From Pseudonocardia kunmingensis (GTDB taxonomy: Bacteria; Actinomycetota; Actinomycetes; Mycobacteriales; Pseudonocardiaceae): 64,000 bases of DNA. The stretch covers positions 434,001 to 498,000 of the forward strand of contig NZ_VFPA01000004.1 of assembly GCF_006716445.1 (NCBI RefSeq), given 5' to 3'. Of this stretch, positions 16,226 to 25,614 are shown piece after piece (positions within the stretch are counted from its first letter, which is position 1; the number at the start of each line of letters is the position of its first letter). The translations under genes were made by a program, and so were the position numbers. The notes under the pieces are model-generated. The model was not told the DNA's origin. It was given only the letters and a program-made list of their open reading frames with translations, and made no database searches.

Positions 16226-17365
16226 GTGCCGCGCACGACACGGGGGCGCAGCCCGCTCGCGGCCGCGATCGCCGCGCTGGCGGCGGTGCTGCTCATGGGC
16301 GCCGCACCCGCCGAGCCGCCCGCATCCGACCGGGTGTCCGGGGTGGCCACCGACGCCGTCCCCGCGCCTGCCCGCGACGCCCTCCCCCTGATCACCGAGC
16401 TCACCGCCACGCATTGCCCGGAGCTCCCGCCGGTGTGGGTCGTGGCGCAGGTGCAGGCCGAGTCCGGCTGGGACGCGGCGCTCACGTCGTCGCGGGAAGG
16501 CGGGCCCGCCGGGCTCTACCAGTTCAGCGCGCAGAACTGGGAGGCGGCGGGCGGGCGGGCGTGGGCGTCGGACCCACCGGGGCACGACGACGACGTCCTG
16601 TCCGCCGAGGCGCACCTGCGGGTCGCGGTGCCCTGGGTGTGCGCGAACCTGCGCGCGGTCACCGCGCACCTGGAGGCCACCGAGAAACCCACCACACCGC
16701 TCGACGCGATGCTCGTCTGCCACATCGCCGGATGCGGGCGGGTCACCGGCAGCGAGACGGGGGTCCCGCAGGCGGGCGAGGCGGGCTGCGGCGAGCGGTG
16801 CGCGCAGGTCGTCGCGCGGTACGTCGCCGCGGTGCACGCCAACCTCGAGCGCTTCAGCGCGCCGGAACCGGCACCTCAGGAGCAGGCCGCGCCGGCGGCG
16901 CCGGCGCCGTGGACCGGTGGGGCCACCGGCTGCCGGCCGCCCGACCCCACCGGCGACGGCTGCCTCACCGGCGCCACCCGGCACGGCCTCCAGGCGGCCG
17001 CGGCCACCTTCGGCAGCTGGTCGGACGGCCCCGTGATCCGCTCCGCCGGATGCTGGGACGAGCACGCCTGGAACCCCCGCAGCGACCACTCGCGCGGACG
17101 GGCGTGCGACCTGTTCGCCACCGAGCCCGGCACGTTCGCCGACGGCACCGACCTGGAGGCCGGGTGGCGCGTCGCCGACTGGTTCCGCAGCAACGCCGAG
17201 CCGCTGCGGGTCAAGTACCTGATCTGGCAGGGGCGCTACTGGGCGCCGGACGTCGAGGACCAGGGCGACGGCTGGGGCAAGCGCTACAGCGGCGGCGGTG
17301 TCTACGACGTCCGCGACGCCACCGGCGGCCACTTCGACCACGTCCACATCAGCTTCCAGGAGTGA
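16226..17365 (+). CDS. Secreted lytic transglycosylase / DD-peptidase-like wall hydrolase
   Basis: A 379-residue exported protein. A signal peptide (LAAAIAALAAVLLMGAAPAE, about residues 11-30) is followed by a lysozyme-like SLT domain: VVAQVQAESGWDAAL carries the expected catalytic Glu and GLYQFSAQNW the second motif (about 70-105). After a Pro/Ala linker (about 215-232) comes a C-terminal domain with SDHSRGRACDLF and HFDHVHISF, the H...D...H zinc pattern of DD-peptidase/hedgehog folds. It should cut peptidoglycan glycan strands and perhaps stem peptides, the job of VirB1-type proteins in secretion or conjugation. GTG start 3 bp after the previous stop. Confidence 0.82.
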   Translation: MPRTTRGRSPLAAAIAALAAVLLMGAAPAEPPASDRVSGVATDAVPAPARDALPLITELTATHCPELPPVWVVAQVQAESGWDAALTSSREGGPAGLYQFSAQNWEAAGGRAWASDPPGHDDDVLSAEAHLRVAVPWVCANLRAVTAHLEATEKPTTPLDAMLVCHIAGCGRVTGSETGVPQAGEAGCGERCAQVVARYVAAVHANLERFSAPEPAPQEQAAPAAPAPWTGGATGCRPPDPTGDGCLTGATRHGLQAAAATFGSWSDGPVIRSAGCWDEHAWNPRSDHSRGRACDLFATEPGTFADGTDLEAGWRVADWFRSNAEPLRVKYLIWQGRYWAPDVEDQGDGWGKRYSGGGVYDVRDATGGHFDHVHISFQE

Positions 17366-17369
17366 CACC

Positions 17370-17999
17370 GTGACCCGGACGCCGACCCGGACGCGCACCC
17401 GCCCTGCCCGGATCTCCCTGCTCGCCGCGCTCTCGGCCGCCGCGGTGGCACTGCTCGTGTTCTCCCTCGTCGGCGGGGCCACGCAGGCCACCCCGCCGTC
17501 CGGCGACCCGCCGTCGGGAGCGGCCATCGGCGAGGAGGACCGCCGCGCGGTGGACGCCGCACCGGTGCGACGCGGAGCGCCCGCGCCGCCCGCCGACCCC
17601 GCCGTCGACCCCGCCGACCCCGACGCGGTGGCGCGCGCCTACCTCGCGGCCGCCCACTCCACCACCCCCGACGACGCCGGGCGCACCTCGCTGCGGGGCG
17701 CCGCGTACGCGGTGCCGGGGAGCCCACCGGCCACGGTCGGCGTGGTGGTCCTCGACCCGCCGCCCGCGGGGCAGGCGCGCACCGCCACCGTCACGGCGCT
17801 GTCGCTCGTCACCGCGGACGCGGGCGACCGCAGGCGCGCGTACCGGGCCGAGGTCGGCACCGCCACCGGGGCGCCGGGCGGCACCGCGGTCGTCGACCTC
17901 GGTACGCGGCACGTGGTGCTCGCCCGCCAGCCCGACGGCCGCTGGCTGGTGGCCGCCGACTCCCCCGCCACGCCCGAGCTGCTCGCCGGGGAGGACTGA
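17370..17999 (+). CDS. Membrane-anchored VirB8/NTF2-like protein
   Basis: A 209-residue protein with a basic N-terminus (TRTPTRTRTRPARIS), one membrane helix (LLAALSAAAVALLVFSLVGG, about 15-35), a Pro-rich stalk, then a folded extracytoplasmic domain starting PDAVARAYLAAAHS and ending RQPDGRWLVAADSPATPELL. This layout (short cytoplasmic tail, single helix, NTF2-like domain) is that of VirB8/TcpC-type conjugation proteins and of Mce-associated proteins. GTG start 4 bp after the preceding stop. Next to a VirB1-like hydrolase, a secretion-channel role is the natural reading, though no VirB4 or VirD4 ATPase is in the window. Confidence 0.6.
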   Translation: MTRTPTRTRTRPARISLLAALSAAAVALLVFSLVGGATQATPPSGDPPSGAAIGEEDRRAVDAAPVRRGAPAPPADPAVDPADPDAVARAYLAAAHSTTPDDAGRTSLRGAAYAVPGSPPATVGVVVLDPPPAGQARTATVTALSLVTADAGDRRRAYRAEVGTATGAPGGTAVVDLGTRHVVLARQPDGRWLVAADSPATPELLAGED

Positions 18000-18002
18000 G
18001 CG

Positions 18003-19004
18003 ATGAGCTTCGAGGAGCTCGAGGAGCTGATCCGCAAGTACCTGGCCGCCGGCATCGCGGTCGTCGTGGTCGTCGTCGCGCCCGGCACCACCACGCCGGA
18101 CGGCACGGCACCGGATCCGTCGGTGACCGTCGTCGAGCCCGAGCGGCCCGGCGCGCGACCCGACACCGAACCCGAGCCGGACGATCCCGCGCCCGCAGAT
18201 CCTGGGCCCGCCGAGGAGCGCACGGGAGCCGACGGACGCGACCCCGGCCGGGCGGACCGGGCACCCGCCGACGGACCGGAGGAGGGCGCGGACGACGGCC
18301 GCGACGACACCCGGTCCGGGGAGCAGGAGTCCGCGGCACCGGCGGAGGGCTCCGACACCGAGGGCACCACGGCCGCGGCCGTCCACGGCTGGGGCACCCC
18401 GAACCGCGAGGACGACTTCACCGGCGGCACCGAGCAGTGGGACGTCTACGACGGGCCGGGCCACGCGGGCGAGGGCAGGCGGTCCCCGTCGGCGGTCACC
18501 GTGCAGGACGGGATCCTGACCATCACCGGCGACTCCAGCGGCACCACGGCGGGGATGGCCTGGAACCCGGGGCAGAAGTACGGGCGGTGGGAGGGGCGGG
18601 TGCGCGCGCCCGCGTCCGACCCCTCCTACAACGCGCTGCTGCTGCTCTGGCCCGACGCCGAGGACTTCCCGGTGGGCGGCGAGATCGACTTCATGGAGAT
18701 GCTCGACCACACCCGGCAGACCACCGACATCTTCATCCACTACGGCGAGGACAACTCGCAGGTCAACGGCCAGGTGGAGATCGACGGCACCGAGTGGCAC
18801 AACTGGGCCGTGGAGTGGACACCCGAGGCGATCACGGCGTACGTGGACGGCGAGGAGTGGTACCGCACCACCGACACCAGCATCTTCCCGCCCGGCCCGA
18901 TGCACCTGTGCATCCAGCTCGACTGGTTCCCCGAGGGCGACACCCCGCAGGAGTCGACCATGCACGTCGACTGGGTGCGCCAGTACTCGCTGGAGGGCTC
19001 CTGA
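18003..19004 (+). CDS. GH16-family glycosidase with atypical N-terminus
   Basis: A 333-residue protein. Residues about 125-333 form a GH16 jelly-roll: REDDFTGGTEQWDVYDGPG, the catalytic motif GGEIDFMEML (E-x-D-x-x-E nucleophile and acid/base), EWHNWAVEWTPEAITAYVDG and the final HVDWVRQYSL. GH16 enzymes cut beta-1,3/1,4-glucans or galactans. The N-terminus is unusual: an acidic amphipathic helix (FEELEELIRKYLAAG), a very short hydrophobic run (IAVVVVVVAPG) and about 90 acidic Pro-rich residues. It is not a standard signal peptide. The ATG is 3 bp after the previous stop, so it is the last gene of the operon, followed by a perfect hairpin. Confidence 0.82.
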   Translation: MSFEELEELIRKYLAAGIAVVVVVVAPGTTTPDGTAPDPSVTVVEPERPGARPDTEPEPDDPAPADPGPAEERTGADGRDPGRADRAPADGPEEGADDGRDDTRSGEQESAAPAEGSDTEGTTAAAVHGWGTPNREDDFTGGTEQWDVYDGPGHAGEGRRSPSAVTVQDGILTITGDSSGTTAGMAWNPGQKYGRWEGRVRAPASDPSYNALLLLWPDAEDFPVGGEIDFMEMLDHTRQTTDIFIHYGEDNSQVNGQVEIDGTEWHNWAVEWTPEAITAYVDGEEWYRTTDTSIFPPGPMHLCIQLDWFPEGDTPQESTMHVDWVRQYSLEGS

Positions 19005-19009
19005 GACGG

Positions 19010-19043
19010 CTGTGGGGCCCGGCCTCGCGGCCGGGCCCCACAG
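19010..19043 (+). terminator. Perfect 15-bp GC-rich terminator hairpin
   Basis: CTGTGGGGCCCGGCC and its exact complement are separated by TCGC, five bases after the GH16 stop. It is followed by GTTTCCC. It marks the end of the 14662-19004 operon. Confidence 0.85.
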
Positions 19044-19126
19044 GTTTCCCGAACTGACGCGCCGCTCCCACCACGAAGCGACGAGCTGAGGTTAGCCTAC
19101 CCTCTCCTGATCGCGCAACCCCTCGA

Positions 19127-20566
<1,440 letters not shown>

Positions 20567-20614
20567 GCGCACAAGCTAAGGCACGCCGGGGCGACCGGCA
20601 CGTACGCTGGGCCG

Positions 20615-20869
20615 GTGGTCGCGCCCCCGCCCCTGCCGCCCCGGCTCACCCAGGTGCGCACGGTGGTGCTCGTGGGCACGACGCTGTGGCTGCTCGGGGC
20701 CGCCGGGCTGCTCGTCGCGGCGTGGGTGGGCCTGCGCCCCCTGGACATCTGGTTCACCACCTGCCTGGCGGGGGCGCTGCTCGGCGGGATCGGCTGGGCG
20801 ATCTTCACCTGGCAGCGGGCCGCAGCCCGCAGGGGCAGCCGAACCGCCCAGCGAGGCCTCGGCCCTTAG
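20615..20869 (+). CDS. DUF2530 small membrane protein
   Basis: An 84-residue protein: PPPLPPRL at the N-terminus, two membrane helices (VVLVGTTLWLLGAAGLLVA and TTCLAGALLGGIGWAIFTW) and a C-terminal WQRAAARRGSRTAQRGL motif, which together match DUF2530. Function unknown. TACGCT ends 6 bases before the GTG, pointing to a leaderless start. It diverges from the purine permease. A palindrome of the GCACCTTGGAGCC family follows its stop. Confidence 0.82.
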   Translation: MVAPPPLPPRLTQVRTVVLVGTTLWLLGAAGLLVAAWVGLRPLDIWFTTCLAGALLGGIGWAIFTWQRAAARRGSRTAQRGLGP

Positions 20870-20891
20870 CCCCCGAGCGCAAGCCCCGAGC

Positions 20892-20952
20892 GCACCTTGG
20901 AGCCGTACTGCTGCTGAGCGGCCCTAGAAACAGCAGTAAGGCTCCAAGGTGC
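20892..20952. repeat. GCACCTTGGAGCC-family palindrome, copy 1 (terminator position)
   Basis: Arms 20892-20913 and 20931-20952 are 22 bp with one mismatch; the loop is 17 nt (CTGAGCGGCCCTAGAAA). It begins 22 bp after the DUF2530 stop. The outer arm sequence is shared with the palindrome at 24013-24073. Confidence 0.8.
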
Positions 20953-20981
20953 TCTCGTCGGGGGTCTCTTACGCTTCCCGC

Positions 20982-21719
20982 ATGACTGATCGTCCTACCG
21001 CCGTCGTCACCGGGGCCAGTTCCGGGATCGGGGCTGCCACCGCTCGCGCCCTGGCCCGCGCGGGGTTCCACGTCGTGCTCGGTGCCCGGCGGGTCGACCG
21101 GTGCGCGGCGATCGCCGCCGAGATCGACGGCACCGCGTTGCGGCTCGACGTCACCGACCCCGAGTCGGTGTCCGCGTTCGGCGCGGCCGTCCCGGACTGC
21201 CGGCTGCTCGTCAACAACGCGGGCGGGGCGAAGGGGCTCGAGCCCGTGGCCGAGGCCGACGAGGAGGCCTGGCGCTGGATGTTCGAGACCAACGTGATGG
21301 GCACGCTGCGCGTCACGAAGGCGCTGCTCCCCGCGCTGCTGGCCTCCGGCGACGGGCACATCGTCACCGTCACGTCGATCGCGGCGTTCGAGGCCTACGA
21401 CAACGGCGCCGGGTACACCGGCGCCAAGCACGCGCAGTCGGTGCTGCACCGCACGCTGCGGGGCGAGCTGCTCGGGCAGCCGGTGCGGCTCACCGAGGTG
21501 CTGCCGGGCATGGTCGAGACCGACTTCTCGATGGTCCGCTTCGGCGGCGACGCCGAGCGGGCCGCGGGCGTCTACCGCGGGATCACGCCGCTCACCCCCG
21601 ACGACGTGGCCGAGGTGATCGCGTTCGCCGCCACCCGGCCCTCCCACGTGAACCTCGACCAGATCGTGCTCAAGCCCCGTGCCCAGGCGAGCGCGACGCG
21701 GGCGCACCGCGACACCTGA
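20982..21719 (+). CDS. Short-chain dehydrogenase/reductase
   Basis: A 245-residue classical SDR: nucleotide-binding TGASSGIG near residue 9, LDVTD, NNAGG, and an active site with Ser (VTVTSIAAF) and YTGAKHA (Tyr-x-x-x-Lys). PGMVETDFS follows. The substrate is unknown; sequence style resembles the YdfG/serine-dehydrogenase-like subgroup, which oxidises 3-hydroxy acids. TACGCT ends 6 bases before the ATG, so translation is probably leaderless. An in-frame ATG 11 codons upstream lies inside the palindrome arm and is rejected as start. Confidence 0.88.
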   Translation: MTDRPTAVVTGASSGIGAATARALARAGFHVVLGARRVDRCAAIAAEIDGTALRLDVTDPESVSAFGAAVPDCRLLVNNAGGAKGLEPVAEADEEAWRWMFETNVMGTLRVTKALLPALLASGDGHIVTVTSIAAFEAYDNGAGYTGAKHAQSVLHRTLRGELLGQPVRLTEVLPGMVETDFSMVRFGGDAERAAGVYRGITPLTPDDVAEVIAFAATRPSHVNLDQIVLKPRAQASATRAHRDT

Positions 21720-21794
21720 CGCGTTGACGCGACCGGCACCCGGCCCAGAAGATGGGTGCTGATCGTCTTCCCCGACGCGTCAGTGAGGTCGCCG

Positions 21795-23081
21795 GTGTCC
21801 GACAAGCCCACCGGCGCGCGCGCCGCGTCCTGGGTGCCCCGCGCCCACCCGCTGTCCTGGGCGACCCTGGCCGTCACCACCGGGGCCATCCTGATGACCG
21901 CGGTGGACGGCGGGATCCTGCCCGCGGTGCTGCCGGCGATCCAGGAGGAGTTCGCACTCACCGCGGCCCAGGCCGGGCTGGTGAACTCGGTGTTCTTCGC
22001 CGGCCTCATCGTCGGGGCGCTGGGCTTCGGGTGGCTGTCGGACCGCATCGGCACCGGGTACCGGCGCACCTGGACCTGGAACGTCGCGATGATCATCGGG
22101 ATCCTCGGCGGAGCGCTCACGTTCGGGCTCGCGGGCAGCTTCGTGGCGTTCCTGCTGCTGCGCATCCCGATGGGGATCAGCCGGGGCGGTTCGGAGCCGG
22201 TGAACGTGGCGCTGGTCAGCGAGTGGTGGCCCAAGGAGTACCGCGGCTTCGCCGTCGGCGTGCACCACACCGGGTTCCCGCTCGGGCAGTTCCTCACCGG
22301 CGCGCTGATCGCGGCCGTGCTCGGCGTGGCCGGGTGGCGCGAGGCGTTCCTGCTCATCCCGCTGCTCGGGATCCCGATCATCGTCGCGCAGGCGTTCCTC
22401 GGCACGCGGCGCAACCAGCAGCGCGTCTACGACTGGATCGACGACCGCGGCCTCACCCGCCCGCTGCCGGAGCTGTCCAGCCGCCCCCGCGGATCAGGCC
22501 TCGCCCCGGTGAAGGAGGCCCTCGCCCACGCGAACGTCCGCTGGTCGGTCGTGCTGATCTTCCTCTTCCTGTGGGCGGAAGCGGGCGCGGTGACGTTCCT
22601 GACCGTTCAGATGGTGGACGCGGGCATGGGCCTCGGCCTGGCCGCGCTGCTGTCCGGCGTCTCGGGGCTCACCGGGTGGATCGGGCAGGTCGTCTGGGGC
22701 GCGTGGTCCGACCACGCGGGCCGCAAGTTCGCCATCCGGTTCCTGGTGCTCGGCTGGGCCGCCACCCTGCTGGGGATGATCTTCATCAGCAGCCCGGCGA
22801 GCGCGTGGATCGTGCTGCTCGCGTGGGGGCTGTTCCGCAACGCGCCGTTCCCCGTGGTCTACGCCCTGCTGATCGACTCGGTGCCGCGCGCGGCCGGCAC
22901 CGCGATGGGCATCATGATCGGGGTGGCGCTCGGCGTGTCGGGCGTGCTCGCCGCGGCCGTGTCGGGCTGGATCATCGACACCGCCGGGTTCACGGTGCAC
23001 TACGTCGTGCTCGCCGTGATCTGCTTGCTCGGGCTGCTGCCGCTGGCCCGGATGACCGAGACCGTGGAGGTACGACGATGA
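21795..23081 (+). CDS. MFS transporter
   Basis: A 428-residue major facilitator with about 12 membrane segments. FGWLSDRIGTGYRRTW is the loop 2-3 signature, and the RIPMGISRGGSEPVNVALVSEWWP region resembles sugar-acid/organic-acid carriers of the ACS branch. A central cytoplasmic loop (about 205-245) separates the halves. The GTG at 21795 with TGAGG upstream was chosen; an in-frame GTG 13 codons earlier is possible. Its stop overlaps the start of the lactonase gene (ATGA), so transporter and enzyme probably act on the same compound, such as a sugar acid or its lactone (inference). Confidence 0.85.
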   Translation: MSDKPTGARAASWVPRAHPLSWATLAVTTGAILMTAVDGGILPAVLPAIQEEFALTAAQAGLVNSVFFAGLIVGALGFGWLSDRIGTGYRRTWTWNVAMIIGILGGALTFGLAGSFVAFLLLRIPMGISRGGSEPVNVALVSEWWPKEYRGFAVGVHHTGFPLGQFLTGALIAAVLGVAGWREAFLLIPLLGIPIIVAQAFLGTRRNQQRVYDWIDDRGLTRPLPELSSRPRGSGLAPVKEALAHANVRWSVVLIFLFLWAEAGAVTFLTVQMVDAGMGLGLAALLSGVSGLTGWIGQVVWGAWSDHAGRKFAIRFLVLGWAATLLGMIFISSPASAWIVLLAWGLFRNAPFPVVYALLIDSVPRAAGTAMGIMIGVALGVSGVLAAAVSGWIIDTAGFTVHYVVLAVICLLGLLPLARMTETVEVRR

Positions 23082-24001
23082 CCGAGCTGCTCGACCACGG
23101 GCTGCTCGCACCCGGCGCCGAGCTGGAGGCGGTGGCCACCGGTTCCACCTGGGCGGAGGGGCCGGTGTGGATCGCCGCCGAGCGCGCCGTGCGCTACAGC
23201 GACATCCCGAACAACCGCATCCTGCAGTTCTCCGAGACCACGGGCGAGCTGTCCGTCTACGCCGAGGACGTCGAGTTCACCAACGGCCGCACGCTCGACG
23301 TGGACGGCTCGGTGATCCAGTGCTCGCACGGCAGGCGCGCCGTCGAGCGCGACCGCGCCGGCGTCATCGAGATCGTCGCGGACCGGTGGGACGAGCTGCG
23401 GTTCAACTCGCCCAACGACGTCGTCGTGAAGAGCGACGGCACGATCTGGTTCACCGACCCCTCCTACGGCATCCGCAAGCCCGGCGAGGGCCACCCGGGC
23501 GAGCTCGAGTACGGCGACCACTACGTGTTCCGCCACGATCCCCGCGACGGCTCGGTCATCCCGGTCGTGATCGACGTCGAGACCCCCAACGGCCTCGCCT
23601 TCTCCCCCGACGAGTCGCTGCTCTACGTCGCCGACTCGGCCGACTCCCCCGCCGAGGGCCACCGCGACCCGACCCGCCCGCCCGGGCACTCGATCCACGT
23701 CTACGACGTGTTCGACGGCCGGCTGTGCAAGAACGGCCGCGAGTTCGTCGCCGTCCAGCCCGGGGTGCCCGACGGCTTCCGGGTGGACGAGCACGGCAAC
23801 GTGTGGACCTCGAGCCACGACTCGGTGCAGGTGTTCGCGCCGTCCGGGGAGCCGCTCGGCCTCGTCCCGGTGCCGGAGAAGATCGCGAACGTGTGCTTCG
23901 GCGGCGACGACGGGCGCACCCTCTACGTGGCGGCCAGCACCACGCTCTACCGCATCCGCACGACGGTGCGCGACGCCACGGCGGTGCTGCGGGGGATCTG
24001 A
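23078..24001 (+). CDS. SMP-30/gluconolactonase-family protein
   Basis: A 307-residue six-bladed beta-propeller of the SMP-30/LRE family. Motifs: STWAEGPVWIAAER (metal-binding Glu), NNRILQFSE, FNSPNDVVVKSDGTIWFTDP (metal-binding Asn), TPNGLAFSPDESLLYVADS (Asn/Asp). Such enzymes hydrolyse sugar lactones with a divalent metal. Translationally coupled to the MFS carrier upstream. A perfect 23-bp palindrome follows the stop, shared with the convergent small gene. Confidence 0.88.
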   Translation: MTELLDHGLLAPGAELEAVATGSTWAEGPVWIAAERAVRYSDIPNNRILQFSETTGELSVYAEDVEFTNGRTLDVDGSVIQCSHGRRAVERDRAGVIEIVADRWDELRFNSPNDVVVKSDGTIWFTDPSYGIRKPGEGHPGELEYGDHYVFRHDPRDGSVIPVVIDVETPNGLAFSPDESLLYVADSADSPAEGHRDPTRPPGHSIHVYDVFDGRLCKNGREFVAVQPGVPDGFRVDEHGNVWTSSHDSVQVFAPSGEPLGLVPVPEKIANVCFGGDDGRTLYVAASTTLYRIRTTVRDATAVLRGI

Positions 24002-24012
24002 CACCGCCAACA

Positions 24013-24073
24013 GCACCTTGGAGCCTTCCTGCTGTTCTCCGGGCCTGGAAACAGCAGGAAGGCTCCAAGGTGC
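24013..24073. repeat. GCACCTTGGAGCC-family palindrome, copy 2 (bidirectional terminator position)
   Basis: Perfect 23-bp arms at 24013-24035 and 24051-24073 enclose a 15-nt loop. It lies between convergent stops at 24001 and 24086. The arms share GCACCTTGGAGCC and CTGCTG with the 20892-20952 element. Confidence 0.85.
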
Positions 24074-24085
24074 GGGTGGAGGCGG

Positions 24086-24298
24086 TCAGGGGCCGGCCGT
24101 CTCCTCGGTCGAACGGTTCTCGCGGGCCGCGTCGGCCGGACGCGGGCCGGTGGCCGCCTCGTCCACCCGTTCCTCGGAGTCGTGCAGGATCTCCGCGGCC
24201 TCGGCGCGGCGGTCCTCGCCGCCGTCGGCCACGCGCTCCTCCTCCGGGAGCGGCACAGCGCGGCTCGCGACCTGGTCGCTCAGCTCGTCGGGATGCAT
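24086..24298 (-). CDS. Small acidic conserved hypothetical protein
   Basis: A 70-residue protein (MHPDELSDQVASRAVPLPEE at the N-terminus, then AEAAEILHDSEERVDEAA and an Arg/Glu-rich tail). It is highly charged, with no membrane segment or cysteine. It looks like a short actinobacterial protein of unknown function that I recall only vaguely. It lies 37 bp after the L,D-transpeptidase gene on the same strand and is probably its operon partner. Confidence 0.6.
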   Translation of the reverse strand: MHPDELSDQVASRAVPLPEEERVADGGEDRRAEAAEILHDSEERVDEAATGPRPADAARENRSTEETAGP

Positions 24299-24335
24299 GC
24301 CCGCGCGTACCCGGGGCCGCCGGGCCCCAACCGGA

Positions 24336-25517
24336 TCAGCTGCTCAGCGCGGACAGGCCCTTCCAGTCCTCCCAGGACAGCGTCCAGTCCCAGATGTCGC
24401 CGTCGCGGGGCGACAGCTCGACACCGGTGCCGGTGACCTCGACGGGGTCGCCGTAGAGCGCCGTGTCGTAGTAGGCCTTCGCGTCCTCCGGGGAGAGGTT
24501 GATGCAGCCGTGGCTGACGTTCGACGAGCCCTGCACCGACACCGTCGCGGGCTGGGCGTGGAGGAACTCGCCGTTGTTGCTGATCCGGACCGCCCACTTC
24601 ATCATCACGTCGTAGTCGAAGGTCTCGCTCACCATCCGCCGGTCGGCGAACTTCTCGGTGACGACGTGGACGCCGGTGCGGGTGTTGCGCCGCGGGTCCG
24701 AGTCGAGCCCGAAGCTCGCCGGGAAGTCGAACACCTGCCGGCCGTCCCGGATGACGACCACGCGGTGGCTGGCGGCGTCGGCCTTCACGATCTGCGAGCG
24801 ACCGATCTCGAACGTGCTCGTGACGTCGGCGGCGCCGTAGGCCCCGCCGCCGTAGGGCACGCCGAACAGGTCGGCGGTGACGGTGACCTGCGTGCCGGCG
24901 GGCCAGTACTCGCGCGGGCGCCAGTCCACCCGGGAGCCGCCGCCCTCGTCGGGCAGCCAGCCCCACGCCCCCTCGACCGGCACGGACGTCTGGACCGACA
25001 GCGCCCGCTCGACCGCGGCCCGGTCCTCGACGTGCTCGTCGAACTGGATCCGGATGGGCGCAGCGACACCGACCGTGCGGCCGTCACCGATGTTGATGAC
25101 GCCCCGCACGACCGACTCGGGCGAGAGCGTGGTGAACGAGCCCTGCACCGGCACCACGACGCCGTCCTCGCCGGTGGCGCTGCCGCTCCAGGTGTAGGTG
25201 GTGCCGTACTGCAGCTCCTCGGTGCTGCTCCAGGAGGTGCGCTCGGCATCGGGTTCACCCGCCACCTCGGAGCCGTCGGGCCCGGTCAGCGTGACGGTGT
25301 CGAGGGTGCCGTCGGTGACGCTGACGGTGGCGGACTGCCGGGGGTCGATGCCGGTGGCGTCGGCCCCGGGCGCGTACGCGAGGGCGGCCGGTGGTTCGAG
25401 CACCGCGGGCATCGTCGGTGCCTGCACACCGCCCGAGAGGCCTGCGGCGGCGATGGTGGCCACCCCGAGCGCGCCGCACAGCACGATGGCAAGTGCGAGC
25501 AGGATCCGTCGCAACAC
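24336..25517 (-). CDS. L,D-transpeptidase with Ig-like domains
   Basis: A 393-residue exported enzyme. An N-terminal membrane anchor or signal (LLALAIVLCGALGVATIAAA) precedes two Ig-like domains (about 45-245), then a YkuD catalytic domain with SHGCINLSPEDA (His336, Cys338). It makes 3-3 peptidoglycan cross-links outside the membrane. The last residues (WDWTLSWEDWKGL) form the usual C-terminal extension. The GTG at 25517 was chosen because AGGGGGAC lies upstream; the longer frame starts with another GTG 14 codons earlier. It follows murB by 97 bp, as in mycobacterial relatives. Confidence 0.93.
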   Translation of the reverse strand: MLRRILLALAIVLCGALGVATIAAAGLSGGVQAPTMPAVLEPPAALAYAPGADATGIDPRQSATVSVTDGTLDTVTLTGPDGSEVAGEPDAERTSWSSTEELQYGTTYTWSGSATGEDGVVVPVQGSFTTLSPESVVRGVINIGDGRTVGVAAPIRIQFDEHVEDRAAVERALSVQTSVPVEGAWGWLPDEGGGSRVDWRPREYWPAGTQVTVTADLFGVPYGGGAYGAADVTSTFEIGRSQIVKADAASHRVVVIRDGRQVFDFPASFGLDSDPRRNTRTGVHVVTEKFADRRMVSETFDYDVMMKWAVRISNNGEFLHAQPATVSVQGSSNVSHGCINLSPEDAKAYYDTALYGDPVEVTGTGVELSPRDGDIWDWTLSWEDWKGLSALSS

Positions 25518-25614
25518 TCGCGTCCCCCTAGCAAGAACTCCCCACAGCTGAAGACGCACGAAGAGCGCCGCGGGTTGTCCTGCTGTGGGCCCTCGCCCCC
25601 AGGTTACGCGGCCG

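Noticed and set aside
14742..19004. Complete integrative conjugative element
   Set aside because: No relaxase, integrase, VirB4, VirD4 or flanking att repeats were found; the block ends cleanly at a terminator.
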